From positions 8,136,392 to 8,200,391 of the forward strand of contig NC_092281.1 of assembly GCF_036320965.1 (NCBI RefSeq): a DNA stretch of 64,000 nt, in the 5' to 3' direction. The notes beneath the pieces were generated by a model. It was not told the origin of the DNA. It saw only the letters and a program-made list of their open reading frames with translations, and did not search any database. Position 1 is the first letter of the stretch; each line of letters starts with the position of its first letter. Source of the stretch: Panulirus ornatus (taxonomy: Eukaryota; Arthropoda; Malacostraca; Decapoda; Palinuridae). Both the position numbers and the translations under genes were made by a program. Below are positions 52,019-63,213 of this stretch, piece by piece.

Positions 52019-52260
52019 GTAAATTAGAGCGATGTCGTATACAGGGGGCGACGTGCTTTCAATGGAATGGCTGAACCAGGGTATATGAAGTACATGGATT
52101 ACCACGAAAAGCTCTGTGGGGACTGGTTGTGAACAGGTAGCTGTGGTTCCGGTTTCTTACACATGACAGCCAGAGAAAAGACGGGAGTGATGCCTTTATT
52201 CGTCTGCTCCTGGCGAAACCTCGTTAATGTGGGAAATGGCGAGCAACAAAATATATATGT
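52019..52260 (+). mobile_element. LINE 3'-tail fragment, plus strand
   Basis: Starts at the last codons of the LINE coding region (TTAGAGCGATGTCGTATACA versus TTGGAGCGATGTGGTATACC at 56047). It follows the same order: GACGTGCTTTCAATGGAATG, GGTATATGAAGTACATGGAT, GGTTTCTTACACATGACAGC, CGTCTGCTCCTGGCG, the CTCGTTAATGTGGG hairpin and AAATGGCGA, and ends in an ATATATGTACACACAC tail. A 5'-truncated copy of the 55003 LINE family, diverged by roughly a quarter. Confidence 0.8.
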
Positions 52261-54827
52261 ACACACACGTGTGTCAAGTGTGCGTTTTGATAAGCAAATA
52301 CTCATGCAACAAGGTAATACTCATGCATACAAAGGAAAAGTTAGAATTACTCATAACACAAGGCAACTCGTTATTCAAATCCTGCCACAAACGAGGCCGA
52401 TAACGCTCCTGATAAGGAAATCTGAGCAGAATTTACACAAAGCCCGTGGGATCAAACGCCAGCCAGTAAAGATTTGAATTTCTTTTATAGAGTCTCATCA
52501 GAATGCGCTTAATCAGTGAATTTGATAAAAACCCAAATCGGCTGCACAAGATACATTATGATGCACATCTCGAAATGGGAAATCTCAAATTCTAATGCAA
52601 CGACTGGAGTAACAGGAAATATGCATTTTAAATTTGCAGCGAGCTCCCGAGTATTTACTGCATGTGTACTGTAAATTAGCTTGGCCGTTTCGTTAAACTG
52701 GTAAATAGAATACAAATTAGCACACCCATGCAGAGAAATGAATATACGAAATGGCATTCTGTAACATATGAACATAGATTTGGATTCTGTAATTGTTCGG
52801 AAAGCATAAACATTCGCAAGCATAATAAGTATACTGGTGTTGCAACACAGACACACAGTGTCTGGCCAAGAAACACGCACACATGAGTGCAGTCATTAGC
52901 TGTGCGACCCACCAGTGTAACAGACCCAGGTTATGGTCCTAAACAGGGCAGTCACCAGACAGTCAAAAGACCTAGGGTGTTCCTCCTCCTACCTGGGTCT
53001 GGTCGATGAGTGGGTATCCGACTAGAGCAGAGGTATATATGGGTGGGTGTGTGCGCGCGCGCTACGGGTAGAAAATTTAACGTTTGTGTAGCCTAGTCTC
53101 GATCATATCTATATGTACCTTGTCTTATACCTCCATGCGTGTCTACGCACACACTGCACCTTAATTCAGGTGTGTGTGCTCTTCATACGAATATGATCAT
53201 CTCTTGCGAAGGAAATTGAATAAAAAGCTATTGGTTCATAGGTTCGTTTTGAGAATTTTTGACCATCACACATCAGCGGAAAGTAAGAGTTTCTCTTTTA
53301 GAAGAGTATTTCATATCCAGTTGAAGTGTAGAATTTTTATCATACAACAGAACTTTACCAAGACAAAGCCTTGCAATTAAACATACGAATTCGGACAACG
53401 AATCAAAGTGTTTCCATTCGTTGCCGAAACAGCATTTGAACCAGCGGGGCAGACAAAGGCTTTGTATTCTGTGATGGCTGTCTGAATGGAAACAGGCCAA
53501 CGATATTTAACAATATTTGCATCGAATACATTATAACTTTACCAGACTGGTGGTCACTGGTGATCATTTTCGTTCGTGGCAACTGTTAAAAAGGAAGATT
53601 ATCAGTGATGTTTGTTCTTTTCGTACTGGTCTTTTTGCATCACCAGCCATCATTAGCGTACGAAAATAATGCGGATTCTGTAAGCGATTTGCTAACTGGT
53701 CGTCTCTATCCAATCAAACAATAACGAGTTAGACGGAAACAATATATGTAATCGGCTACAATAATAATAGCTAGGATACATGTATGCATGTACATACATG
53801 ATCATATATACGAATTCACACACTCAGGCATGCTAATCGACCCACAGTAATACAAAAGAGCTCAGAAGAGCCATTCTATCTATGGATATATGTAATATCA
53901 ATTACACACACACACACGCCAGCTTTAACAAGGTACCCATTCACCGACCAGCCCTGGAGAAATGATAAACAGCCGGCTTAGTATGGTGCCACTGCCTTAT
54001 TATTCTCGTTCTTTTAACATTTACGAAAGGAACGTCATTTGTTTCCGCAGCGCAAGGAGGACAACAGGTAAACCATAGCCCGAGACAATAGCCTCTAGAT
54101 AATGAAATAATGATCGACATGCACACACTAAACTGATGACAATAGATTTCCAACAATGATAAAAAGAACCATGACGATAACAGCTTTTCAGTAATAACAT
54201 AAGAGCCTGCGGAGATTAACAAAAGCCTTCTACTGAAGAGAACCTGTGACAAAGTAAGAACAAGAGTACTAGTGAACTTACGTCATAGCCACTAACAGTT
54301 TTACAGTAAAGGAAAATAAGACTAAAAATTAACAAAGTGCTTCTCGGTAATGAGAAAATATGGGCCACAGTTCGCACGTAATAAAATCTGACGATCAAAG
54401 CTTTTCCCATCAATAAAAATAAGCAAGAATAAAATCGATCACATTTCCAGTGAAGAGTAACGAAGGAAAAACAAAAGCCACAGAGTACTAACAAAAGCTT
54501 TCCAGTAATAACAGACGACAATGTATCCTCGGCCTCTAACACTAACAATTTCTCCATCACACTTGGAAACTCTGACGACTACCAACGCGCCAAACATAAG
54601 TAAAATCTTAACATGAATACTCACACTCACAGCTGACAGATGCAGCACCACAAACTACGTAGCGAAACACAACTGCACGATGACGGGGTTGGTCCCACAC
54701 ACACACACACACAACCATCTAACTGGAGCGGAGCCGTGTGGAGCTGGTGTTGCCGGTGGAGAACCTCTGTGAAAACTGCGCGGAAAACGAGTGTTTCGTT
54801 TGATGTAAACTAGGTATGAATACATTA
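52261..54827. other. No gene recognised
   Basis: A stretch near 52985-53060 (TACCTGGGTCTGGTCGATGA, GTGGGTATCCGACT) has the look of a SINE body but I could not find A and B boxes. The rest is anonymous. Confidence 0.4.
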
Positions 54828-55002
54828 GGTTCGAAACATGAATCATTGCTTCATAACTATATGAAAACAAGGATGAACACCTCAGGGAAGCTCGAAACAT
54901 CAGGCGAGGCTTCATTATCAGCTACGATCAAGAACGAACACTGCTGATGAGTTCGAAATATCAAACGAAGCTTCGCTTTGATTATTTACATGGATAAACA
55001 CA
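54828..55002 (+). repeat. ~65-75-bp tandem units, left of LINE insertion
   Basis: Two to three diverged units have the order GAACAC, GAGTTCGAAAYATCA, GAAGCTTC. The next unit seems to begin as GGATAAACAC at 54993, exactly where LINE sequence starts. A further unit (CAAGAACGAACAC, GAGTTCGAAAATATGAAATG, AAGCTTCATC) lies at 56375-56435, on the other side of the LINE. Confidence 0.6.
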
Positions 55003-56075
55003 TATGATAGAGTTGATAGAGATGCTCTGTGGAAGGTATTAAGAATATATGGTGTGGGAGGAAAGTTGTTAGAAGCAGTGAAAAGTTTTTATCGAGGATG
55101 TAAGGCATGTGTACGTGTAGGAAGAGAGGAAAGTGATTGGTTCTCAGTGAATGTAGGTTTGCGGCAGGGGTGTGTGATGTCTCCATGGTTGTTTAATTTG
55201 TTTATGGATGGGGTTGTTAGGGAGGTAAATGCAAGAGTTTTGGAAAGAGGGGCAAGTATGAAGTCTGTTGGGGATGAGAGAGCTTGGGAAGTGAGTCAGT
55301 TGTTGTTCGCTGATGATACAGCACAGGTGGCTGATTCATGTGAGAAACTGCAGAAGCTGGTGACTGAGTTTGGTAAAGTGTGTGGAAGAAGAAAGTTAAG
55401 AGTAAATGTGAATAAGAGCAAGGTTATTAGGTACAGTAGGGTTGAGGGTCAAGTCAATTGGGAGGTGAGTTTGAGTGGAGAAAAACTGGAGGAAGTGAAG
55501 TGTTTTAGATATCTGGGAGTGGATCTGGCAGCGGATGGAACCATGGAAGCGGAAGTGGATCATAGGGTGGGGGAGGGGGCGAAAATTCTGGGGGCTTGAA
55601 GAATGTGTGGAAGTCGAGAACATTATCTCGGAAAGCAAAAATGGGTATGTTTGAAGGAATAGTGGTTCCAACAATGTTGTATGGTTGCGAGGCGTGGGCT
55701 ATGGATAGAATTGTGCGCAGGAGGATGGATGTGCTGGAAATGAGATGTTTGAGGACAATGTGTGGTGTGAGGTGGTTTGATCGAGTGAGTAACGTAAGGG
55801 TAAGAGAGGTGTGTGGAAATAAAAAGAGCGTGGTTGAGAGAGCAGAAGAGGGTGTTTTGAAGTGGTTTGGGCACATGGAGAGAATGAGTGAGGAAAGATT
55901 GACCAAGAGGATATATGTGTCGGAGGTGGAGGGAACGAGGAGAAGAGGGAGACCAAATTGGAGGTGGAAAGATGGAGTGAAAAAGATTTTGTGTGATCGG
56001 GGCCTGAACATGCAGGAGGGTGAAAGGAGGGCAAGGAATAGAGTGAATTGGAGCGATGTGGTATACCGGGGTTGA
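55003..56075 (+). pseudogene. LINE reverse transcriptase C-terminal half, one frameshift
   Basis: The first open segment (55003-55598) starts YDRVDRDALW, the helix after the first catalytic aspartate in LINE polymerases. It holds GLRQGCVMSPWLFNLFMD (about 55156-55209) and the catalytic FADD box at 55306-55317, then CFRYLGVDL, the end of the palm. After GAKILGA the frame is lost by what looks like a one-base deletion near 55590-55600. The second segment (to a TGA at 56073) continues the homology: LKNVWKSR, AKMGMFEGIVVPTMLYGCEA, then RCLRTMCG, LKWFGHMERM and GRPNWRW, the C-terminal pattern typical of RTE-type and related LINEs. The endonuclease and the N-terminal RT motifs are missing. With one frameshift and otherwise clean codons it is fairly young. 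Clade is by appearance only. Confidence 0.85.
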
Positions 56076-56275
56076 CGTGCTGTCAGTGGATTGAATCAAG
56101 GTATGTGAAGCGTCTGGGGTAAACCATGGAAAGCTGTGTAGGTATGTATATTTGCGTGTGTGGACGTATGTATATACATGTGTATGGGGGGGGGGTTGGG
56201 CCATTTCTTTCGTCTGTTTCCTTGCGCTACCTCGCAAACGCGGGAGACAGCGACAAAGTATAATAAAAAGATATA
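55003..56275 (+). mobile_element. 5'-truncated non-LTR retrotransposon (RTE-like)
   Basis: A retrotransposon 3' part: reverse-transcriptase palm/thumb and C-terminal domain, a 3' UTR of about 150 bp, a conserved tail with a small hairpin (56225-56253) and an A/T-rich end (TATAATAAAAAGATATAAAA). The left boundary is at about 55003, where coding homology starts abruptly inside a tandem repeat, the usual outcome of incomplete target-primed reverse transcription. Short flanking AAACAC words at 54998 and 56290 could be target duplications but are too short to be sure. Truncated relatives of the same tail lie at 41952, 48811 and 52019. Confidence 0.8.
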
Positions 56276-56354
56276 AAATAATTAATTAGAAACACCGAGA
56301 GAAACTACAGAGACAGCTGATAAGAGGAATGAACTCCTCATGGTGGTAAAAAAT

Positions 56355-56440
56355 CCTAATTAAAGTTTCATCTTTAACAGCAAACAAGAACGAACACTTT
56401 ATACGAGTTCGAAAATATGAAATGAAGCTTCATCACCCGT
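56355..56440 (+). repeat. Tandem unit, right of LINE insertion
   Basis: CAAGAACGAACACTTTATAC, GAGTTCGAAAATATGAAATG and AAGCTTCATC match the units at 54828-55002, supporting insertion of the LINE into a pre-existing array. Confidence 0.6.
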
Positions 56441-56989
56441 AAGAATTCCAGAAACAAGACCCTTATGCAATGGAGTCGTTTGAAGATATTATGGATCTTA
56501 ATTACACAACCTGAGACTTTACGTCCCGTAAACTGAAGGCGAAAGTTAATGAGTGAGGCCAAGAAAAGAATACCTACACGCAATTACCCGTTTGAGGTCA
56601 ACAAAGGACCAATCATCCGACCTAGAGGTAAAAAGGGACTGTTTGTGTGGTAGGAACTAAAGCAACGGGGTTCCATCCCTTATCTCTCTCTTTAATATCA
56701 TCTTCTCTTCTTTATGGAGTCTAAACCTGTCCCTATATTAACAACCATGGCTTTATCCCTTCTTATCCGAATGAACATCTAGAAAAAAATAGAAAAAATA
56801 AAAAAAGCAGTCTTTTGGACCCGGTAATTCCAGCGACGAAAATTATTGAGCCATTTTGTTTGTGAAGCTCCAAGCGGTGGAGGCGGGCGAGAGAAGCAAT
56901 TAACAAGTGTAATCCCAGGCACGATAAGGTTTATTTTTCTCTGCGCTACTGGAGAAAATTTTCGGATAAAGACCTGTGGCCAAGTTGAG
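56441..56989. other. No gene recognised
   Basis: Anonymous sequence with an A-rich stretch at 56780-56807. Confidence 0.45.
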
Positions 56990-57270
56990 ATCGGGTCGAT
57001 GGTTTCTGTGTCCTCTACTTGAATGTTGGTTCGTGTGTGTTGTACCTCGATGATGCCTGTGTCCTTCGATGTTAGTTCCTGTGTCCTCGACTTCGATGTT
57101 GGTTCCTGCATCTTCTACTTCAGTACTGGTTCCTGCATCTTCTTCTTCGATGATAGTTCCTGTGTCCTCCATTTAGATAGTTCCTGTGTCCTCCATTTAG
57201 ATGGTTATTGTGCCCCTGTACTTCGATATTGGTTCATGTGTCCTCTACCTCGATGTTGGTTCTTACCCAA
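56990..57270 (-). repeat. 27-30-bp minisatellite with 9-residue frame
   Basis: About nine copies of a unit like TCGATGTTGGTTCCTGTGTC (first 20 bases) lie in plus orientation. The minus strand is open and reads as repeats of VEDTGTNIE / EEDAGTSTE, because most units are multiples of three. The array runs into a CA array. It could be a repeat domain of a secreted acidic protein, but there is no start or splice evidence. Confidence 0.8.
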
Positions 57271-57284
57271 ACCCTGGTGCAGCT

Positions 57285-57285
<1 letters not shown>

Positions 57286-57345
<60 letters not shown>
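57286..57345. repeat. (CA)n microsatellite
   Basis: A pure CA array of about 60 bp. Confidence 0.97.
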
Positions 57346-57347
<2 letters not shown>

Positions 57348-57467
57348 GACGTGCCTGAGGAGACTGTGGGTCTCGTAATGCCTCTGAAATCTTCCGGGGT
57401 CTCAGAGGCGAAGTGATAAGTCTTGTGGTATATCCCTCACGCCAGGGGTGGTGGTGGGTGGGTAGCC

Positions 57468-57469
<2 letters not shown>

Positions 57470-57552
<83 letters not shown>
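57470..57552. repeat. (GA)n microsatellite
   Basis: A pure GA array of about 83 bp. Confidence 0.97.
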
Positions 57553-57554
<2 letters not shown>

Positions 57555-60368
57555 CTAGTGGAACGCTGGGAGAAGTATGTTTACAATGAGATTACTTTCT
57601 AGCCCTTTGTGCTTGCTTTACAATCCTTTCATCCAAGGCTTAAGAAAAAAGAAAGTAATGTTGCTCGGAAGATCAGACCCCATATACAAAATCCGTCCAA
57701 CAAAGTCTGACAACACTTTTTTCCCCTCCCTTCCCACACTTACAGCCTCTTCCCCACAATAATCCTCTTTAATGCTGGTTCTTACAACACAATTGCTCCT
57801 TCATCACCCATTGCATCCTTTTTTTTTTGCACTACTTTCCTAAAGGAAAGGTTTAATCCGTTTTCCTTGTCATCATATGGATACATAGTGCAATATGGAT
57901 ATTGATTCTCTGTACATTTTCTATACATCCCAAAATGATTTTGAAGAATCTGTACCATACTCTTATAAGCGATTCCTAACGAGCATACTTTCACACACAC
58001 GCCACATACTTTCGTCTGGTCTCCATATCTTTACGTCTCTTTCCTGAGTCGTTCATATTAAATGAACGCCATCCGTTTTCTCTCTCTCACCCTTTCTACT
58101 TACCACAGCACTCGGGATCTATTTCACAAATTTGCTTCCACGTCAACGATATTACCCTCCTCACGCTGCATGTTTCCACTTTGAAAAATGTAGTAGATAA
58201 CTGACTTAATAGAAAACAGATAAATGACTTGATAGAAAATCCATATATGAAAAAGAAAATAAAATTTAAAGCTTTAAAAGCTCTTTTTAAAATCTTTTTT
58301 TTTGGAAACGTCAGATACATACGTTGAGTCTCTCGGTCCACTCAACTTGGCCTAGGGAATATGCGTGTGATGGACTTCGGGATGATCCTTCGCCAGTCAT
58401 ATTCTGCCTTTTGTCCAACACTCTGACACAATGATGGACACCCACTCAACACCAGGCGAACACAGGGGGACACATGTCACGCCTCTTTAGTGGACTATAA
58501 AAAAAGAGGAAAATATCAAGCAACATTTTTTTTTCTTTTTCATAATTTCGGCTTTACTTTACCCTAGTTCTTGCTGGTTGGGTTCATGCTGGTTAGGGTC
58601 GGGTTCATGCTGGTTAATCCTACTTTTAAGGTAAAGGAAAATCGAATGAAAGTATTACACGCGGCATGCTCAGAGAAGGGCTCAGATGAGAAAAAAGGAT
58701 TTCAATTTTTTTTTTCTTCTCTTTCTTTTTTAACCTCAGTTCTGAATAGACACCGCGACACCGAGGCCCTGAAGAACCAAGAGCACTCCTGAAGGAGGAC
58801 GTCAAACTTAAAGGGACTGTGACGACAGGAAAATATGCCACACATCAAGAGACACGAGCTGCTACTTTCTACCAGATTTTAAACTCGGAGCAGCTCTCTT
58901 CTCTCTTTCTCTCTCTCCCTCTCTCTTTCTCTCTCCGGGAGAGGGTGGGTCGTCGTCCTCGAACGGTAAGACGTCCAACTCCCCCTCCCTAAGGAGGAGT
59001 TACCACCACTCCCTCAGCCTCGAAAGGCCTCAGCAAAAGAGTCCTCCGCGAGAAAACAGCTCCCCCTCCCTCCTCCCGTCCCTCAACACCCCTCCTCCCA
59101 TCCCTCGACATCCTCCATCTTCCACCCTCTCCCGATGGAACACCCTCGCGCGAAAGGTAATTCTGCATTTTGGAAAAGGGTCACTTCCGAAAGGCGCCTG
59201 GCGTGATAGAGATAAAAGGAAAAAAGAAACATGAGACTCCTGCTTCGGGAAGGGACACTGAAATCTCTCTCATCGCGAGTGCATAGCAGTCCCAAGGGAC
59301 CATTTATCTTCTGGGACTGGCGTGTCGCATCGGGGAAGACGAGGTTCCTCATGATGTACGATGTCTCTCATCGAGCGATATTTTCACCTTCAGGAAGGAG
59401 ACGAAAAATGGTAGAAAATCCTATGAGCAACGCTGGACCGGACAAGTTTCATTTAACTGCGTCCGTGATAGGAATATCAAATTCTACCGCGCGTTTTTTT
59501 TCCCCCTAAACATTCAGAGCGAAGCGTTTAACTGGGAAAAAAATGAAATACATTATCATTTTTCACGTAGAACACTTTTTTTTTCAGTCCTTTTGTTAGT
59601 TGCTTTATAAGAACGCTACTGTCAACAAATGCAGGATTTAAGTGATGCACAAACAAACATTTCTGTTCTACTTGAGATACCAGATTAGCTGATATATGGA
59701 CGCTAAAACGACTCAAAAGATTAACCTCCTGAGCTCCATCTGGTAAAGTGTGAGTGAAATGTTTAAATACAAAATGTCGCCCTACACAAGCAGTACACTG
59801 ATCAGCCTTGACAAGATGTCATTCTTGTGCCTGAATCACTTTATTACATTCAGAAGAGAAAATGAAATACACATTTCACTTATTTCTTTTCAAATGTAAT
59901 TAGGCACCGAGTCCCGAACGTAGTTGTTTATAAAGGTAATTAGTAGGAAAGACATACTGGGGGAGTGAGGAATATTTGATCAGCATGTGTATGATGATGG
60001 TGATCTGTTACCAAGATACAGAAATTTACTGCTAAGGTAAATGAGAACTAATTTACATACGAAGATACAAAGGAATGCAAAGGAATTCAAACAGCAACAG
60101 ACCAGTGGGTCCTTTCCGGGCTACTTGTGATAGCAGAGGCCATCAGAAACTCACAGAACACTGTGCTAAATGTTATAGGTCCGTGATGGGGACTTTAGCA
60201 GACTCGGCGAACCGAATTTTCTGCTTCCAAAAGAAAAAGAAAGAAAATGACCCAGCAAGGAAAAACCAGACAGCTGATGAGATTTCGAGAGAGATAAGGC
60301 GAGAAAATCTTCCATGAAAATACTGTAGTCGTGTCAGAAACTTAAGGACATATATCATACAATTTAGT
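57553..60368. other. No gene recognised
   Basis: Includes a three-copy TTCATGCTGGTTRGG repeat (58568-58620), a C/T-rich stretch (58880-58940) and C/T-rich DNA at 58975-59130. A minus frame at 59083-59352 has no domain. Confidence 0.4.
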
Positions 60369-60406
60369 TTCACAGTGAGCTTTTGGTCTCTTCCAGCAAG
60401 AAGAGG

Positions 60407-60490
<84 letters not shown>

Positions 60491-60528
60491 CCTCTTCTTG
60501 CTGGAAGAGACCAAAAGCTCACTGTGAA
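60369..60528. repeat. Perfect 160-bp palindrome
   Basis: A 42-bp left arm (60369-60410, starting TTCACAGTGAGCTTTTGGTC) is exactly mirrored as its reverse complement at 60487-60528, with 76 bp of (AT)n between. Since the AT tract is self-complementary the whole 160 bp is one uninterrupted inverted repeat. The right arm looks like the start of the repeat at 60529-60745. The left arm is an inverted extra copy of it. Confidence 0.95.
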
Positions 60529-60745
60529 GGGAGGGAGCGGGGGGCTGGAAATCCTCCCCTCTCACTTTTTTTTTTTTTTTTTTTTTTTTTTTTCCAAAAG
60601 AGGGAACAGAGAAGGGGCCCAGGTGAGGATATTCCCTCAAGGGCCTAGTCCTCTGTTCTCAACGCTACCTCGCTAATGCGGGAAATGGCGAATAGTATGA
60701 AAGAAAAAAGAAAAGATATATATATATATATATATAAAAGCACGC
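60529..60745 (+). mobile_element. SINE-like repeat sharing the LINE 3' tail
   Basis: A non-coding repeat with a 29-bp T run (60564-60592), then AGAGGGAACAGAGAAGGGGC, TGAGGATATTCCCTCAAGGG and TCCTCTGTTCTCAACGCTAC. It ends CTCGCTAATGCGGGAAATGG, the same hairpin-bearing tail as the LINE at 56225-56253, followed by an AT tail. It probably starts within the right palindrome arm. Sharing a LINE 3' end is how many SINEs recruit reverse transcriptase. The element class is otherwise unknown and no A/B boxes were recognised. Confidence 0.6.
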
Positions 60746-61482
60746 ATTTTGTGAGCAATACTGACTGCAGTTTTCGCTTTCACTCTTGCCTTGTTGGAAG
60801 GTGAACTATTGAAATCTGTTGCCAAGCTACACTTCGTGGAAGGCAGGTGTCTTTTGATGACACTGGGCGAAGGATTAAGTCCTGAGATTCGTTGACAGGC
60901 TATATTCAGTGCAGCATAAAGTATTATGAATTATTGACAAACTATACTTAGCGACAGAAAAGGTATTGTGATTTTATCACAAATTGTACTTAGTGGAGGA
61001 CTACGTATGTTGGCTTAATGACAAACTCTACTGAGTGGAGGACAAGGTATTATGATTGATTGACCAGCTATGTATCGTGAGGCGAATTCTCTCGGTGACT
61101 GAAGCTTCGTCTGTTGTCTTCCACTTGTCTAATTTTTGTCCGACGAAAAGTGTATGATAGATCGACCTTAACTACTACTCTAGCGTTTTCTGTTCGAAGA
61201 TACTCAATTACAGCATTTTCTCGCGTAGTAATGTACACAGAGAAATGAGTGCAATGCCCCTAATTTTTGAATGCAGTCTTCGAAGTATTCCTGGCAAGCC
61301 AGTCATCTGGTTTGAACGCATCCTTAAGAAGAAAAAAAAGTAGAATAATGTTTTTCGGTAAGTCGTCTGCTTTGAGCACAATCGTCTTTAAGAACACATC
61401 TGTTGTTTTCCGGTAAGTCGTCTGCTTTCAATGCATCCTGGAGATCGCCTCCATTATTTTTTCTGAAAGTCGTCTCGTCCAG
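60746..61482. other. No gene; imperfect short repeats
   Basis: Around 60855-61060 GACAAACTATACTTAGYGGAGG-like phrases recur about four times, a decayed tandem array of roughly 55-60 bp (first 20 bases of the phrase diagnostic). A GTAAGTCGTCTGCTTTGAGC phrase recurs at about 61357 and 61412. No coding signal. Confidence 0.5.
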
Positions 61483-61495
61483 ATGAGAAAGAGAA

Positions 61496-61570
<75 letters not shown>
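61483..61570. repeat. (GA)n microsatellite
   Basis: GA array with two AAAG interruptions at the left end, otherwise pure to 61570. Confidence 0.97.
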
Positions 61571-61572
<2 letters not shown>

Positions 61573-61647
61573 CATCCTGATGGCTCCTTTCTTCATTGTC
61601 TGTAACAACGGGGTGGCCGTAAACTTTCTCCCACACCACGGGAGTTA

Positions 61648-61720
61648 TGGGGGGGATGGGGGGGGGGGAGAGATGCTTGGAAAGGGGGGGGGGGGTGAGG
61701 AGGGAGGCGGGGTGTGTGTG
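61648..61720 (+). other. G-run cluster, potential G-quadruplex
   Basis: Runs of six to eleven G occur at least four times within about 70 bp (61649-61669, 61683-61695 and neighbours), followed by GTGTGTGTGTGTGTGGG. The plus strand meets the simple pattern for intramolecular G-quadruplex formation. It could also be a stretch prone to sequencing error. Confidence 0.7.
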
Positions 61721-62319
<599 letters not shown>

Positions 62320-62438
62320 ACAAAGGGACCTGACCTAGAATTCTAGACAAAAAGGTATTCTTATCTCTCTTCTTATCACGCAGATATCAATAACTTGACA
62401 AGATATTCAAAGGGAAACGAACCGTCCTCTTATGCAAA

Positions 62439-62441
<3 letters not shown>

Positions 62442-62507
<66 letters not shown>
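62442..62507. repeat. (CT)n microsatellite
   Basis: A pure CT array of about 66 bp. Confidence 0.97.
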
Positions 62508-62510
<3 letters not shown>

Positions 62511-63127
62511 ACCAAATCTCGTGGTTTCAATGGGTATTTCAAGTCGTGATACAAGATCTGTAATCTGATGTTTGGGGCAGTCAGTGTACAGCAAGGATTT
62601 CATTCAGTGTTGAGGAATCAAATGAATGAATGTATTCAAAGACCAAGAAGACCACTGGGTTCTCACGACACTGATCGTGATACTGGAAGAGAACAGAAAC
62701 TTGTGAATTACTGTGCTTTATCTTGTGATGTGGAAGGAAATGTAGAATTTAGTACCCCCCTAAAAGAAAAAAAAATAGTGCAGAGAAAGAATTTTTGGTC
62801 GTGAAAGACGAGTGAAAATGGGTGTGCTGACGTGGTAGGGATAAATGAGGTATATGAGGCTTTGTATGAGGAGGGGAATTAGGATTTATGGGAGGCCAGA
62901 GTAAGTGATTGATGTCCAGGATGAAGGAAGATTTAGGGATTGGCTGGTTGACTCAGGATGAGGAGGATTTTGGAGCCTTCGGCGAAAGTGATGGGAGGGG
63001 AAAGACAAGTGTGGTGGTACGACTTGCCGCAAACAGCATTCGAGCCTATGCGTTCGACCTCGGACGCATAGAGGTTGGGGACGGGGATGGAAAGAAAAAG
63101 TTTAAGGAAAGGAAAGACTAAAATGAA

Positions 63128-63128
<1 letters not shown>
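62508..63128. other. No gene recognised
   Basis: Two short plus frames (62568-62804 and 62909-63121) have ordinary composition but no recognised motif. I leave them as chance. Confidence 0.4.

Positions 63129-63211
<83 letters not shown>
63129..63211. repeat. (GA)n microsatellite
   Basis: A pure GA array of about 82 bp. Confidence 0.97.

Positions 63212-63213
<2 letters not shown>

Noticed and set aside
52985..53060. A SINE body
   Set aside because: The TACCTGGGTCTGG and GTGGGTATCCGACT words look repeat-like, but no A/B boxes, ends or second copy were found in the window.
55396..56237. Long minus-strand frames opposite the LINE
   Set aside because: They are antisense shadows of a purine-rich reverse-transcriptase coding strand, whose homology is unambiguous on the plus strand.
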